Below, in pieces: positions 43,819 through 52,477 of a DNA stretch of 64,000 bases (positions within the stretch are counted from its first letter, which is position 1; each line of letters opens with the position of its first letter). A program made the position numbers and the translations under genes. The stretch covers positions 6,021,486 through 6,085,485 of the forward strand of contig NZ_CP022161.1 in the NCBI RefSeq assembly GCF_002214185.1. Reading direction: 5' to 3'. This DNA is from Streptomyces capitiformicae. Its GTDB lineage: Bacteria; Actinomycetota; Actinomycetes; Streptomycetales; Streptomycetaceae. The notes under the pieces are model-generated. The model had not been told where the DNA came from. It saw nothing but the letters and a program-made list of their open reading frames with translations, and did not search any database.

Positions 43819-45327
43819 TCAGGGGATCTGGTCGAGGACGAAGGACAGGGCGGCGTCGACGTTCACCAGACCCGCGCCTGTGGCCTCGTCGGGTCCGATC
43901 CGCGCCGGACGGTTGAATCTCGGATGGTTCGCGCCGATGGTGACGTCGACCGCCGTCTTGGTGAGGGCCTTGATGACCTGGTGGGGCGTGAGCTTCGGCC
44001 GGGCTCCGAGCAGTACGGCCGCCGCTCCCGCGACCTGCGGCGCCGCCGCCGACGTGCCGGAGAACAGCGCCCACCCGTCATCCTCCGCCGTACCGTCGCC
44101 GCGGTCGGGCAGCTGCCCGTCGGCCTGGGCCCGGCTCTCGGACACGTCGAGCGCGCAGCCGGGCGGCACCGGCAGCATGAGGTACTGCGCCCGGGGTCGC
44201 ATGCCGACCAGACCGGACACCACGGGCACGACGACGCCGTCGAACCACGGGCTGGCGTAGCCGCTCGCGTAGTCGGAGGCCCGCAGCTCCAGCCCCGGTC
44301 CCACGAACACGCCACCGACGGACAGCACTCCGGGAACCTGCGGTTCCATGGCGAACTGTCCGTTCATGGCCGAGAAGACGACGGTGATGCCCCGCTCCAC
44401 CGCGTCCCTGATCTCCAGTGCGAACACGTTGTCGTTCTCCGTGGGCGGACCCACGGGAGGGAACGTCCGCGACCCGCCCCAGGAGTTGGTGAGCACCTGC
44501 GGGCCCTCGGCCTTCGCGCCCAAACAGTCGGCCTTCGCACGGATGAAGGCCGTGAAGGCGCCGGTCAGGTTGCCGGAATTGTCACTCGCCCGGTAGGCGT
44601 GGAGGCCGGCTCCGGGTGCCACGGCGAAGACGTTCGCCGATTCGCCGGTCCCGTGTCCGATGGGATCGTGCACGGGACTGGTGCCCGGCAGGACCGCGAC
44701 CGTGGGCGAGACCTGGTAGCCGTGTGCGGCGAAGTAGGTGTGCGGGAACTGCCCGGTGTCCACCATGGCGACCCGGACCCCGGCACCCACCGCACCCCGG
44801 GCATGGGCCCGGGTGGCGCCCAGCAGCATGGCGACGTCACCCGGCAGCCTGAGGTGGAACCTGTCGACGTTGGGCGGCTGGGCGGACGGCACGAGGCGCG
44901 CCGGTGTACGCGGTGACTCCAGGGCCACGGCCTCGATCGCGTCGGTCCCCGGCACATCGCCCACCCCACGGGCCTCGGGCTGCCGCTCGCCCACGATGTC
45001 CAGCTGCGTCACATAGCGGATGTGGTCCATCTCGACCTGGCGCAGCGCCTCGTAGGTCTCGACCCTGCCGCCGGTCAGCTCCTCGTACGCCGCGGGCGGT
45101 CCGCTGACCGTGAAGCCCAGCCGGCTCTCGGCCGTGATGGTCAGTCCGGCCGCGAGGGCGTAGTCCTCGGCACGCTGCTGGCTCTCCGGGTCGGTCCGGA
45201 ACGGCTCGGCCGAGTCCCAGAGAGTGGCCCGGGTCATCGGTGTCCCGCCCCGTGACCGGGCCGACACATAGCCGTACACCTGTTCTGGAGCGGGTTGCCC
45301 GTACTGGGGCGTCATGGGGAGCGTCAT
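43819..45327 (-). CDS. Subtilisin-like (S8) serine protease without export signal
   Basis: 502 residues; the ATG follows TGGAGGACCG. Residues 50-100 look like a propeptide (YALAAGLTITAESRLGFTVS, YEELTGGRVETYEAL). The S8 catalytic domain has Asp190 in RVAMVDTGQFP, His225 in PIGHGTGESA and Ser426 in ALFSGTSAAAPQ, with NSWGG and a VFSAMNG oxyanion strand. The C-terminal helix LTPHQVIKALTKTAVDV is standard. No signal peptide, Tat motif or membrane anchor is visible, unusual for a streptomycete subtilase, so it may act inside the cell or leave by a leaderless route. It follows the small propeptide-like gene by 49 bases. Confidence 0.9.
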   Translation of the reverse strand: MTLPMTPQYGQPAPEQVYGYVSARSRGGTPMTRATLWDSAEPFRTDPESQQRAEDYALAAGLTITAESRLGFTVSGPPAAYEELTGGRVETYEALRQVEMDHIRYVTQLDIVGERQPEARGVGDVPGTDAIEAVALESPRTPARLVPSAQPPNVDRFHLRLPGDVAMLLGATRAHARGAVGAGVRVAMVDTGQFPHTYFAAHGYQVSPTVAVLPGTSPVHDPIGHGTGESANVFAVAPGAGLHAYRASDNSGNLTGAFTAFIRAKADCLGAKAEGPQVLTNSWGGSRTFPPVGPPTENDNVFALEIRDAVERGITVVFSAMNGQFAMEPQVPGVLSVGGVFVGPGLELRASDYASGYASPWFDGVVVPVVSGLVGMRPRAQYLMLPVPPGCALDVSESRAQADGQLPDRGDGTAEDDGWALFSGTSAAAPQVAGAAAVLLGARPKLTPHQVIKALTKTAVDVTIGANHPRFNRPARIGPDEATGAGLVNVDAALSFVLDQIP

Positions 45328-45376
45328 CGGTCCTCCAGTCGTCGCCGGGGCGAGGGGCGACCGGGACGGTCGTCGC

Positions 45377-45685
45377 TCAGTCCGGGGAGGCGGTGTCGGC
45401 GCCGAGAGCGGGGAGCGGCAGGACGGTGACGGACCGCGTGGTGTCCCGGAGCGCCGGTGGGACCGGAAGTGACCGAGGCTGTGCGCGATCGCCCGGGGGC
45501 TCGCCGAAGGCCTCGGCGAACCGGTCGGCGGGTCCCGTGAGAAGGGCACCGGCGGTCATGGGGGACACGTCGATTCCGTGCTCGGCGCACCACTCGACCA
45601 GTTCGCCCACCGGTGCGTCGGCGTGCAGTTGCACGAGGGCCTCGACGAACTCCTCCCCGGAGCCGTCGCTTTGCTCCGCTGCCAC
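45377..45685 (-). CDS. Small protein resembling a protease propeptide or inhibitor
   Basis: 102 residues from GTG with GGAGACACC ahead. The core EALVQLHADAPVGELVEWCA, EHGIDVSPMTAGALLTGP and ADRFAEAFGEPP has the alpha-beta-beta-alpha logic and end motif (GP..F..AFG) of S53/S8 propeptides, and it resembles residues 50-90 of the subtilase next door. The C-terminal 35 residues are Pro/Arg-rich and unstructured. It is the first gene of the operon and may be a free-standing inhibitor or chaperone for the subtilase. The identification is by pattern only. Confidence 0.65.
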   Translation of the reverse strand: MAAEQSDGSGEEFVEALVQLHADAPVGELVEWCAEHGIDVSPMTAGALLTGPADRFAEAFGEPPGDRAQPRSLPVPPALRDTTRSVTVLPLPALGADTASPD

Positions 45686-45790
45686 GGTGTCTCCGGTCTC
45701 TCCTTGAAGTTGGCTCTCCCCCTTTCGATGCTGACAGGTGCGGCAAATATGTGCAAAAGGGTCCCAAGTCCCTGTGTTTACCGGCGTTCA

Positions 45791-45815
45791 GTATTCTGCT
45801 CGGTGTTCGGAATAC
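45791..45815. promoter_or_regulatory. Inverted repeat upstream of the protease-nuclease operon
   Basis: GTATTC and GAATAC arms are separated by 13 bases, about 105 bases before the operon start and just beyond the stop of the lipoprotein gene. The region 45700-45833 is AT-richer than its surroundings (for example GCACATATTTGCC on the minus strand) and holds the only plausible promoter for the operon. No -10/-35 pair is convincing. Confidence 0.35.
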
Positions 45816-45833
45816 CGAATTCCTGCCGGTCCG

Positions 45834-46790
45834 CTAGCCGAAGCTGGGGCTGGGCACGAGCAGGTCTTCGAGATCTTCGACGAAGTCGGTGGGGAGAGGA
45901 GTGGGGGCGTAGGGCTCGGGCTCGGCCGTGGGGGAGGGCACGTCGTCGGGATCGGCCGTCGGCGTGCCGTCCGGACCGCAGACATGTGCCGCCTCCGGAC
46001 GGGTCAGATGGTTGGTGGCCACGCGCTCGGTCCGGAAGTCCACGTCGTCGATCTCGCCGAGACCGCTGTCGCGCAGGTGGATCGTCTCCGGCAGCTCCTT
46101 CTCGGTGAGCGGTTTGCCGACGGTCACGGTTGCCAGCGCACCCACGCACACGCTTCGGTCGTCGGCGTACAGCTTCTTGGGCGCGGCGACCTCCTGGAGC
46201 TTCCGGCCGTCGTGGCGCAGCCGGGTCTGCTGCGCGCGCTCCATCGAGAAGTAGAAGTCCGGGTTCCCCGCGGGGTCGGACGGCTTGTCACCTTCCGCCG
46301 GTGAGCCGTAGGTGAGCTTCCAGTACTCCACTGTCACGTCGATGGGCTCGCACAGCGGGCCGTCGTAGCCGGGTTCGCTCTGCGACAGAGTGACGGCCTT
46401 GATCTCCTCGACGTCGGTCTGTGCGGAGTGCAGGATCAGCCAGGTCCTGGTCTTCTCGACCGACCAACCGCTGTTGTCATGGCATCCCGCGGGGCCGGTG
46501 GGATAGAGAGGGGTACGCGACGGTGTGGGCGAAGCCGTCGACTCCGTCGCCGAAGGAGTGCTCCCGGCCGCCGTCTCGGTGTCGTCACCGCCGGAGCAAC
46601 CGGCCGTGAGCAGGACACTCCCGACCACGAGAGCGGCGAGCGGCCTCCCCTTCCACGCGCCGCGTCGGCGACGCCCCGGTGCCCTGGCCCTGCCGCCCCC
46701 TCCGCGGCAGCGACTCGGGTCCGTAGTGCCCACCGTCGCGTGCGTGGCAACCGTGGCATCCGACTCCGGTACGACCGACCCGGCCCGCAT
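45834..46790 (-). CDS. Lipoprotein of unknown function
   Basis: 318 residues. A 45-residue Arg/Gly-rich leader precedes the hydrophobic stretch PLAALVVGSVLLTAGC, whose LTAGC is a lipobox; a start nearer the hydrophobic segment is possible, though GGGGGACGAGT precedes the used ATG. After a Thr/Ser/Pro-rich spacer the globular part (WSVEKTRTWLILHSAQTDVE, IDVTVEYWKLTYGSPAEGD, SMERAQQTRLRHDGRKLQEV) matches no family I know. Four cysteines could form two disulfides. It ends in a Pro-rich acidic tail. A 12-base palindrome lies upstream. Confidence 0.7.
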   Translation of the reverse strand: MRAGSVVPESDATVATHATVGTTDPSRCRGGGGRARAPGRRRRGAWKGRPLAALVVGSVLLTAGCSGGDDTETAAGSTPSATESTASPTPSRTPLYPTGPAGCHDNSGWSVEKTRTWLILHSAQTDVEEIKAVTLSQSEPGYDGPLCEPIDVTVEYWKLTYGSPAEGDKPSDPAGNPDFYFSMERAQQTRLRHDGRKLQEVAAPKKLYADDRSVCVGALATVTVGKPLTEKELPETIHLRDSGLGEIDDVDFRTERVATNHLTRPEAAHVCGPDGTPTADPDDVPSPTAEPEPYAPTPLPTDFVEDLEDLLVPSPSFG

Positions 46791-46858
46791 ACTCGTCCCC
46801 CGCTCTCGTGGCCTCAGAACTGATCGTTCCGGATGGGGGACGGGGCCGGTATCAGGGA

Positions 46859-46870
46859 AATTACGTAATT
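46859..46870. promoter_or_regulatory. Palindrome AATTACGTAATT ahead of the lipoprotein gene
   Basis: A perfect 12-base AT-rich palindrome in a very GC-rich context, 69 bases upstream of the lipoprotein start and 44 bases beyond the LuxR gene stop. This spacing fits an operator in the lipoprotein promoter. Confidence 0.5.
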
Positions 46871-46913
46871 ACGCGCTGCGGCCACGGAGCCCATGAGCCT
46901 TCGTCACCACGTA

Positions 46914-49790
46914 TCACGTGCCGCCCTCACGGAGTTCGTCGCGAAGTTCATCACGGACCTGGAGGGCGGCCAGCGCGGCCCTGGAGGTGACGCCTGTCTT
47001 GCGGTAGATGCGGGAGAGGTGGGTCTCGACCGTGCGCGGGCTGAGAAAGAGGCGTTCGGCGATGGCGGGGCTGGTCAGGCCCTCCGCGACGAGGGCGGCG
47101 ATCTCGCGTTCGCGCGGCGACAGCGTGGACAGCTCCAAGGGCGCCTGCCCCCGCGAGGGCGAGGACGAGGGCGTCCCCGGGGTCGCGTCCGGGCCCACGC
47201 CCGTGCCCGGGGACGCCTCGGATGCCGGCTCGGTGAAGACGGCCGGGCGGATCGCCTCCGCGAGGCCGACCAGCAACTGGGCGTCGGCTTCCGCGCTCAG
47301 CCACCGGGCGCGCTCCCACATGGCGCGGGCCCGGGCCGGCCGCCCGGCGGACGCGGTCAGCGGTGCGCCCAGCAACAGGGTCAGCGTCTCCCACAGGGGT
47401 GTCCCGCCGCACAGTGCCTCCTCGGCGGCCTGTTCGAAGAGGTCGGCGGCGGCGCCCACATCGCTGTCGGCGAGCGGGATGTGCGCCGAGCTGCGCAGCG
47501 CGGACGCCCGCTGTGCCGCGAGACCCAGCCGCTCGGCCTCCTTGCGGGCGCGTTCCGCCCAGCGCCGGGCCTCGTCGTGGTCCCCGGCGGTGACGGCGGC
47601 GGTGACGAGGATCTCCAGGAACAGCGGTCGCATGCTCGGCTGCAGACCGCTGAGATCCTCTCCGCCCGCTCGCAGCACGGCCGCCCGGGCCCGTGCCGTG
47701 TCACCGGCGTAGATGGCCGCGTACCCGAGCATGCACCAGGCGATGGACGCCCACCAGCGGGTGCCCGACCCGGCCCGGGCGACGGCCTCCTCGGCCACGG
47801 TCAACGCGGTCCCGTCGCCCGGCGGAAGCGCGGGGATCAGCGCCTGGGCCTTGGACGCCAGCACGAAGGCGAGCAACTCGTCGCTGCCGATGCCCCGGGC
47901 GATCGTCTCCGCCTCCTCGGCGAGTTCGATGGCCGACCCCAGGCGCAGCGTCAGGATGTGGACGTGGGACGTGCAGAGCAGCAGATGCGGCACCACATAG
48001 AGCAGGCCGCCCCGGCGGGCGACGGCCAGGCCGCGTGCGGCGTGCCGCTCGGCGTCGGCGTACCGTTCCAGGAACGCCTCCGCCCAGCTGAGCCGGGCCA
48101 GCGGCTCGCACAGGCCTGCGAGATCCTGGTCGGTGAGCGAGTCCACGAGCGCGGCGGCACGGTCGGCGGCCTCGGCGGCGGCCCTCGTGTTGCCCTCGTA
48201 CGACTCCCCGAGCGCGGTGATCGCGAGCGCGCCCGCCTCCGCCACCTCGTCACCCAGCGACCGGGCCAGCTCAAGGGTGCGGGCCACATCGTCGTGTACG
48301 TCGGGGTAGGAGCTGGCGTGCGGGGCGGACGAGCCCAGTTCCAGGCCGAGTTGAACGGTCTCGGCGGGGGACAGGCCGGAACCCCGGGCCAGTTCACGGC
48401 GGAGCAGGGCAACGGCTTCGGCGTAGCGGCCGAGGTGGCGTTCCATCACGGCGCACAGGGCGACCGCCGAGGCCCGTACGCCGTCGTCGGTGCCCGGCGG
48501 CGACAGGCTGATCACCTCGTGCAGCAGGTCTCGGCTCTCCCGCAGCCCGCCGCAGACGCCGAGCGCCTCGGCCCGGCGCAGCATCAGGTCGCGCCGCAAC
48601 GCGCCGTACGCCGACTGGTCCGGCAGATGCGCGAGCGCCACGCCCAGCCAGTGCGCGCTGCTCGCGGGTGCGGTGGCGGCGGCCTGCTCGGCGGCCTTGG
48701 TCAGGACGGCCACGGCGGGCGGGTCCCAGCCGGTCAGCGACCGCTCGACGTGGTGCGCCCGCTCGGTCACCGGCGCCCCGAGGCGGGCGAGTTCGGCGGC
48801 GGCGAGCCGGTGCATCAGGGTACGCAGCGTCGGATCAGTGGTGTCGTGCACGAGCGCCCGCAGCACAGGATGGCGCAGCGTCCAACGGCCGTCGGGCCCC
48901 GGCCCCGCCAGATCCCGGGCGGCCAACTCCCGGAAATCCGCGTCGAGTTCGCTCTCCTGCCGTCCCGTGACAGCGGCCACCAGAGCGGGCGTCGCGTGAT
49001 CACCCAGCACGGCCACGGCCTGGGCCGTCCTGCGCTGGGCGTCGCTGAGCGGCGTCAGCTCGTCGAGCAGCAGCGAACTGAGGCCCGCGGGACGCCCGGC
49101 CTGGAGCAGCGCCAGGAAGTACAGCGGATTGCCCTCACTGGCCGCGTACAGCTCCGCCGCGAGACCGGACGGCAGCCCGGGCGCCAGCGCCGCGAGACAG
49201 GCACTCTCATCGAGCGGCCCGAGCTCCAGCCGTAGCACCGTTCCGGCCTCCACCCCCCGGAAGAGGGAGGCGGCGAGCGGGGCCGAGGTCTGCCGCTCGC
49301 GGCGGGCGACGACGATGACGACGGGCGCGCGGCGCGGCGGATGCCGTACGAGATGGTCCAGCAGCTCCAGGGACGCCGGATCCGCCCAGTGCACGTCGTC
49401 CAGGGCGACCACGAGGCCGCCGCCCGCCTCCGCGATCCGTACGAGATGATCGGCGACGGAGCGCTGGAGGGCGAAGCGGTCCGTGGAGTGGGCGTCGGCG
49501 AACGGGGACGCGTCCTCGTGCCCGTTGTCGAGATCCGCGAGAGCGTCGGCGAGGGGCCGGTACGGCAGATGCCGCTCGTACTCGGTGGCCCGGCCGCGCA
49601 ACACGGTCATGCCCCGCTCCCGCGCCCGCCCGCAGAACTCGGACACCAGTCGGCTCTTGCCGATCCCCGCGGCCCCGGTGACATCGACGACGGCGGGGCC
49701 ACGGCCCCGGTCGGCCAGCCGGTCGAGAACCTCGTCGAGCCGTGCCAGCTCACCCTCCCGGCCCACCAGCGGAGCCACGTCCCACGGCAC
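46914..49790 (-). CDS. LAL-type LuxR family transcriptional regulator
   Basis: 958 residues from a GTG at 49790 behind a GGGGGG run. An ATG at 49862 is in frame, but TATAAT, a plausible -10 box, lies between it and the GTG. An AAA-type ATPase domain starts at once (PLVGREGELARLDEV; Walker A GAAGIGKSRLV; Walker B LVVALDDVHWAD). About 500 residues of TPR-like helices follow, and a C-terminal LuxR helix-turn-helix (LSPREREIAALVAEGLTSPA, FLSPRTVETHLSRIYRKTGV). These large ATP-dependent activators are pathway-specific switches in streptomycetes; its target is unknown but may be the adjacent fucosidase or lipoprotein gene. Confidence 0.92.
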   Translation of the reverse strand: MPWDVAPLVGREGELARLDEVLDRLADRGRGPAVVDVTGAAGIGKSRLVSEFCGRARERGMTVLRGRATEYERHLPYRPLADALADLDNGHEDASPFADAHSTDRFALQRSVADHLVRIAEAGGGLVVALDDVHWADPASLELLDHLVRHPPRRAPVVIVVARRERQTSAPLAASLFRGVEAGTVLRLELGPLDESACLAALAPGLPSGLAAELYAASEGNPLYFLALLQAGRPAGLSSLLLDELTPLSDAQRRTAQAVAVLGDHATPALVAAVTGRQESELDADFRELAARDLAGPGPDGRWTLRHPVLRALVHDTTDPTLRTLMHRLAAAELARLGAPVTERAHHVERSLTGWDPPAVAVLTKAAEQAAATAPASSAHWLGVALAHLPDQSAYGALRRDLMLRRAEALGVCGGLRESRDLLHEVISLSPPGTDDGVRASAVALCAVMERHLGRYAEAVALLRRELARGSGLSPAETVQLGLELGSSAPHASSYPDVHDDVARTLELARSLGDEVAEAGALAITALGESYEGNTRAAAEAADRAAALVDSLTDQDLAGLCEPLARLSWAEAFLERYADAERHAARGLAVARRGGLLYVVPHLLLCTSHVHILTLRLGSAIELAEEAETIARGIGSDELLAFVLASKAQALIPALPPGDGTALTVAEEAVARAGSGTRWWASIAWCMLGYAAIYAGDTARARAAVLRAGGEDLSGLQPSMRPLFLEILVTAAVTAGDHDEARRWAERARKEAERLGLAAQRASALRSSAHIPLADSDVGAAADLFEQAAEEALCGGTPLWETLTLLLGAPLTASAGRPARARAMWERARWLSAEADAQLLVGLAEAIRPAVFTEPASEASPGTGVGPDATPGTPSSSPSRGQAPLELSTLSPREREIAALVAEGLTSPAIAERLFLSPRTVETHLSRIYRKTGVTSRAALAALQVRDELRDELREGGT

Positions 49791-49903
49791 TGCGCCCCCC
49801 CGAATGCCCCGATGTGTCGAACCTCCGGTCGAATGCTGGCGATTATACGTACCACTCGACATGCCGCCGGGCGTGCGGCTCGGCGCGGACGTGGGCGGCC
49901 CGA

Positions 49904-51169
49904 TCAGTTCCGACCCGCACCCCGATAGAGGTCCAACTCCCCCTCCAATTCCACGGCAAGCACTGTCGCGTACGGGTCGAGGTCGGCCTGTGCCGGCGCG
50001 TCGATCCAGGTCACACCCGGTACGGCGCCCAGGCCGCCGGTGACGTGGTGGCTCAGCTCGGTGCCCGTGCCGAGGACCGTGACGCGCTTGACCTGGTTGC
50101 ACAGGCCCCGTATGGACACGGTCTCGCGCGGGGTGTCGAAGCACATCAGATACAGGGTGCGCCGGTCGGCGGAGAGGGTGCTCGGGCCGTAGTGGTGCTC
50201 GGCGGGCAGACCGGCAACGGTGTCGTACACGGCGTCCGAATGCCGGGCGATCCAGGCGCCGAGGCCCTCCATCCGCTCGATCTGCTCCTCGGGGATCGTC
50301 CCGTCCTCGCGCGGCCCGGCGCCGAGCAGCAGGTTGCCGCCCATGCCGATGGTCTCGGCGAAGTACCGGACCAGTTGTCGTACTGACTTGAAGTCGTGGT
50401 CGTGCGGACGGTAGCTCCACGAGTCGTTGATGGTGAGGCACAGCTCCCACGGGCCGTCGGGGGCCTGCAGAGGGGCGCCCTGTTCCGGCGTGGCGTAGTC
50501 GCCGTAGCTGAGCATGCGGCCGTTGAGGATGGTGTCCGGGTTGCCCGAGAGGATGAGATCGGCGAGGTCACGCATCCGCCACTGCTCCTCGGTCCGTTCC
50601 CACTCGCCGTCGAACCAGAGGATGTCGGGGCGGAAACGCTCGACGAGTTCCCGGACCTGGCCGTCGCGGTACGTCAGATAGCGCGCCCAGGCCTCCGGGT
50701 CCTCCCGGCCGGGCTCGGCGTGTGAGTAGCTGGTGGCCGGGACGATGTGAGGGCCCGGATGCCGTTCGGTCGCGTAGTCGGGGTGGTTCCAGTCCGAGTG
50801 CGAGTAGTACAGGCCGACCTTGAGGTTCCGGGCGCGCAGCGCGTCGACGAAGCCGGTGACCAGGTCACGGCCGGCGGGTGTGTCCCGGACCACGTCGAGA
50901 TTGCGGTGGTCGGTGTCCCACAGGGCGACGCCGTCGTGGTGCTTGGTGGTGAGCACCGCGTACCGGGCGCCCACGCGGGCGAACAACTCGGCCCAGGAGT
51001 CCGGGTCGTAGTGCGCAGCGGTGAAGCCGCCGAGCTGTTTCATGTACTGGTCGTGCGTCATCTCGCCCGTGTAGAAGGACCAGGACTCGGCGGCCCCACC
51101 CACGGCGTACACCCCGTAGTGGATGAAGATGCCCAGCTTGGCGTCGGGAAACCAGGGTTGCATCGGCAT
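49904..51169 (-). CDS. GH29 alpha-L-fucosidase, cytoplasmic
   Basis: 421 residues, no signal peptide. FPDAKLGIFIHYGVYAVGG and YAVLTTKHHDGVALWDT are the GH29 substrate-binding motifs, and DILWFDGEWE carries the nucleophile Asp187. The acid/base of GH29 is not conserved in sequence, and the beta-sandwich C-terminal part follows at about 320. It would release fucose from small oligosaccharides imported into the cell. It is separate from the 9-29 kb glycan locus but chemically related to it. Confidence 0.9.
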   Translation of the reverse strand: MPMQPWFPDAKLGIFIHYGVYAVGGAAESWSFYTGEMTHDQYMKQLGGFTAAHYDPDSWAELFARVGARYAVLTTKHHDGVALWDTDHRNLDVVRDTPAGRDLVTGFVDALRARNLKVGLYYSHSDWNHPDYATERHPGPHIVPATSYSHAEPGREDPEAWARYLTYRDGQVRELVERFRPDILWFDGEWERTEEQWRMRDLADLILSGNPDTILNGRMLSYGDYATPEQGAPLQAPDGPWELCLTINDSWSYRPHDHDFKSVRQLVRYFAETIGMGGNLLLGAGPREDGTIPEEQIERMEGLGAWIARHSDAVYDTVAGLPAEHHYGPSTLSADRRTLYLMCFDTPRETVSIRGLCNQVKRVTVLGTGTELSHHVTGGLGAVPGVTWIDAPAQADLDPYATVLAVELEGELDLYRGAGRN

Positions 51170-51303
51170 GCGCCCACGCTAGGCGCCGAGCCCCGGCGCG
51201 CGCGTGGGCGCCGGTCACCACTACTGGTCCGTTTTCACCACGCGCGAAGCGGGCTGGGGCTTGCGACGGGATGTCTTTCGCCCCGCCGCCCCTACAGGTG
51301 GGG

Positions 51304-51411
51304 GGCTGGTCGCGCAGTTCCCCGCGCCCCTGAAAAGCACGGGGTGCGCCCAGGCTTTCAGGGGCACGGGGCAGCATCGATGTGCGGCTCCGCCGCGGGG
51401 CGCGACCAGCC
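51304..51411. repeat. Dispersed streptomycete inverted-repeat element
   Basis: Nested inverted repeats: outer arms GGCTGGTCGCG (51304-51314) and CGCGACCAGCC (51401-51411), inner arms CCCCGCGCCCCTGAAA (51320-51335) and TTTCAGGGGCACGGGG (51356-51371, one mismatch). From memory this GGCTGGTCGCGCAGTTCCCC sequence occurs many times in streptomycete intergenic regions; a half copy is at about 13155-13217 here. It fills the 372-base gap between the fucosidase and SseB-like genes, with no coding frame. Confidence 0.8.
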
Positions 51412-51541
51412 TCACTCACCCGCACCCATCAGACAACTGACGGCACAGGAATGGCCTCGCCCTGATCGGGTACGCGATCGGCGTTGCGCCCAAGACGGAT
51501 CTTGTCCTGGGCGGCCCGTCCGCCACTACCAGGGATCTTTC

Positions 51542-51961
51542 ATGGACATACCATCGAATAACCACGACGCCGCCCGGGCCGCCTCGCCGGCCCAGCAGGC
51601 GTTGACCGCACTCGCCCTCGACACCGGCGACACGGCCGCGCTGGACACCCTGGCCGGCAGTGACGTCCTGGTGCCCGTACCGGACGACGCCGACGAGGCG
51701 GCCGTGAACGATCCGACGGCCGTGGCGCTGCCCGTCCTGGAGCAGCCGGGCGGCGAACAGGTCGTACCGGTCTTCACCTCGGAACCGGCGATGGCCGAGC
51801 TGCTGCCGTTCGTGTCCCGCTACCGACTGGTGCCACTGGGTGCCCTCGCCTCCCAGTGGCCGGACAGCGACCTGTCCCTCACCATCGACGCCGGCTCACC
51901 GCACGGCCTGACGCTCGACGCGCACGACGTGGGCACCCTGCTGGGGCGGCGCGGGATCTGA
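51542..51961 (+). CDS. SseB domain protein
   Basis: 139 residues from an ATG with AGGGAT ahead. The pattern AVALPVLEQPGGEQVVPVFT, SEPAMAELLPF and GLTLDAHDVGTLLG is that of SseB-like proteins (PF07179), small alpha/beta proteins of uncertain function sometimes linked to secretion chaperones. Here the N-terminus QQALTALALDTGDTAALDTL is an extra helix pair. It is a single gene convergent with marR. Confidence 0.75.
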   Translation: MDIPSNNHDAARAASPAQQALTALALDTGDTAALDTLAGSDVLVPVPDDADEAAVNDPTAVALPVLEQPGGEQVVPVFTSEPAMAELLPFVSRYRLVPLGALASQWPDSDLSLTIDAGSPHGLTLDAHDVGTLLGRRGI

Positions 51962-51979
51962 CCTGCGCCGACCCGGTGA

Positions 51980-52381
51980 TCACCCCCGCTGCAGCATGCG
52001 GGCCAGGACCTCGCGCTGCAGCGGCAGCACCTCGGCGTGCAGGTCGCGGCCCTTCGCGGTGAGGGTGACATACACGCCGCGCCGGTCCTCCGCGCAGACC
52101 GACCGCTCCACCAGGCCGTCCTTCTCCAGCCGCCCGATCAGCCGGGACAGTGCGCTCTGGCTGAGATGGACCTTCTCGGCGATGTTCTGCACCCGGCAGA
52201 GATCACCGGCGTCCGCGGCGGCGGCCATGCCTGACGCGAGGATGTCGAGCACCTCGAAGTCGCTGGCGCCGAGGCCGTGCGGATGCAGCACCCGGTCGAT
52301 CTCGCACATCGTCCGGGCGTGTACCGACAGGATGTCCCGCCACTGCTCCTCGAGCCGGGCACCGGCCGTGTTCGCTGCCAT
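51980..52381 (-). CDS. MarR family transcriptional regulator
   Basis: 133 residues. Winged helix: VQNIAEKVHLSQSALSRLIG is the recognition unit and DGLVERSVCAEDRRGVYVTL the wing with its conserved DRR. A lone Cys in the wing (VCAED) could be redox-sensing, but this is speculative. It is followed upstream by a VOC gene on the same strand across a 96-base region containing a MarR-like operator. Confidence 0.9.
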   Translation of the reverse strand: MAANTAGARLEEQWRDILSVHARTMCEIDRVLHPHGLGASDFEVLDILASGMAAAADAGDLCRVQNIAEKVHLSQSALSRLIGRLEKDGLVERSVCAEDRRGVYVTLTAKGRDLHAEVLPLQREVLARMLQRG

Positions 52382-52419
52382 ATGTGCACGGTAACAGAGG
52401 ACGGGACGGTCGTTTCCCG

Positions 52420-52469
52420 TGCAACTAGTGCAGGCGCATCCACCGTAACCAGTGCAGGCGCATCCACTG
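52420..52469. promoter_or_regulatory. MarR-type operator and 17-base direct repeat
   Basis: TGCAACTAGTGCA (52420-52432) is a near-palindrome of the type bound by MarR proteins, 39 bases ahead of marR. AGTGCAGGCGCATCCAC occurs twice, 25 bases apart (52427 and 52452), so the operator half GTGCA is duplicated. The layout fits autoregulation. Confidence 0.5.
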
Positions 52470-52477
52470 TCCGCGCA

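Noticed and set aside
28954..45685. Possibility that the window holds a secondary-metabolite cluster
   Set aside because: No polyketide synthase, peptide synthetase, terpene cyclase or RiPP precursor is visible. The methyltransferase and VOC genes stand alone.
46893..49235. A 780-codon plus-strand frame antisense to the LuxR regulator
   Set aside because: Gly/Arg/Gln-rich shadow without motifs. The minus frame has Walker and LuxR signatures.
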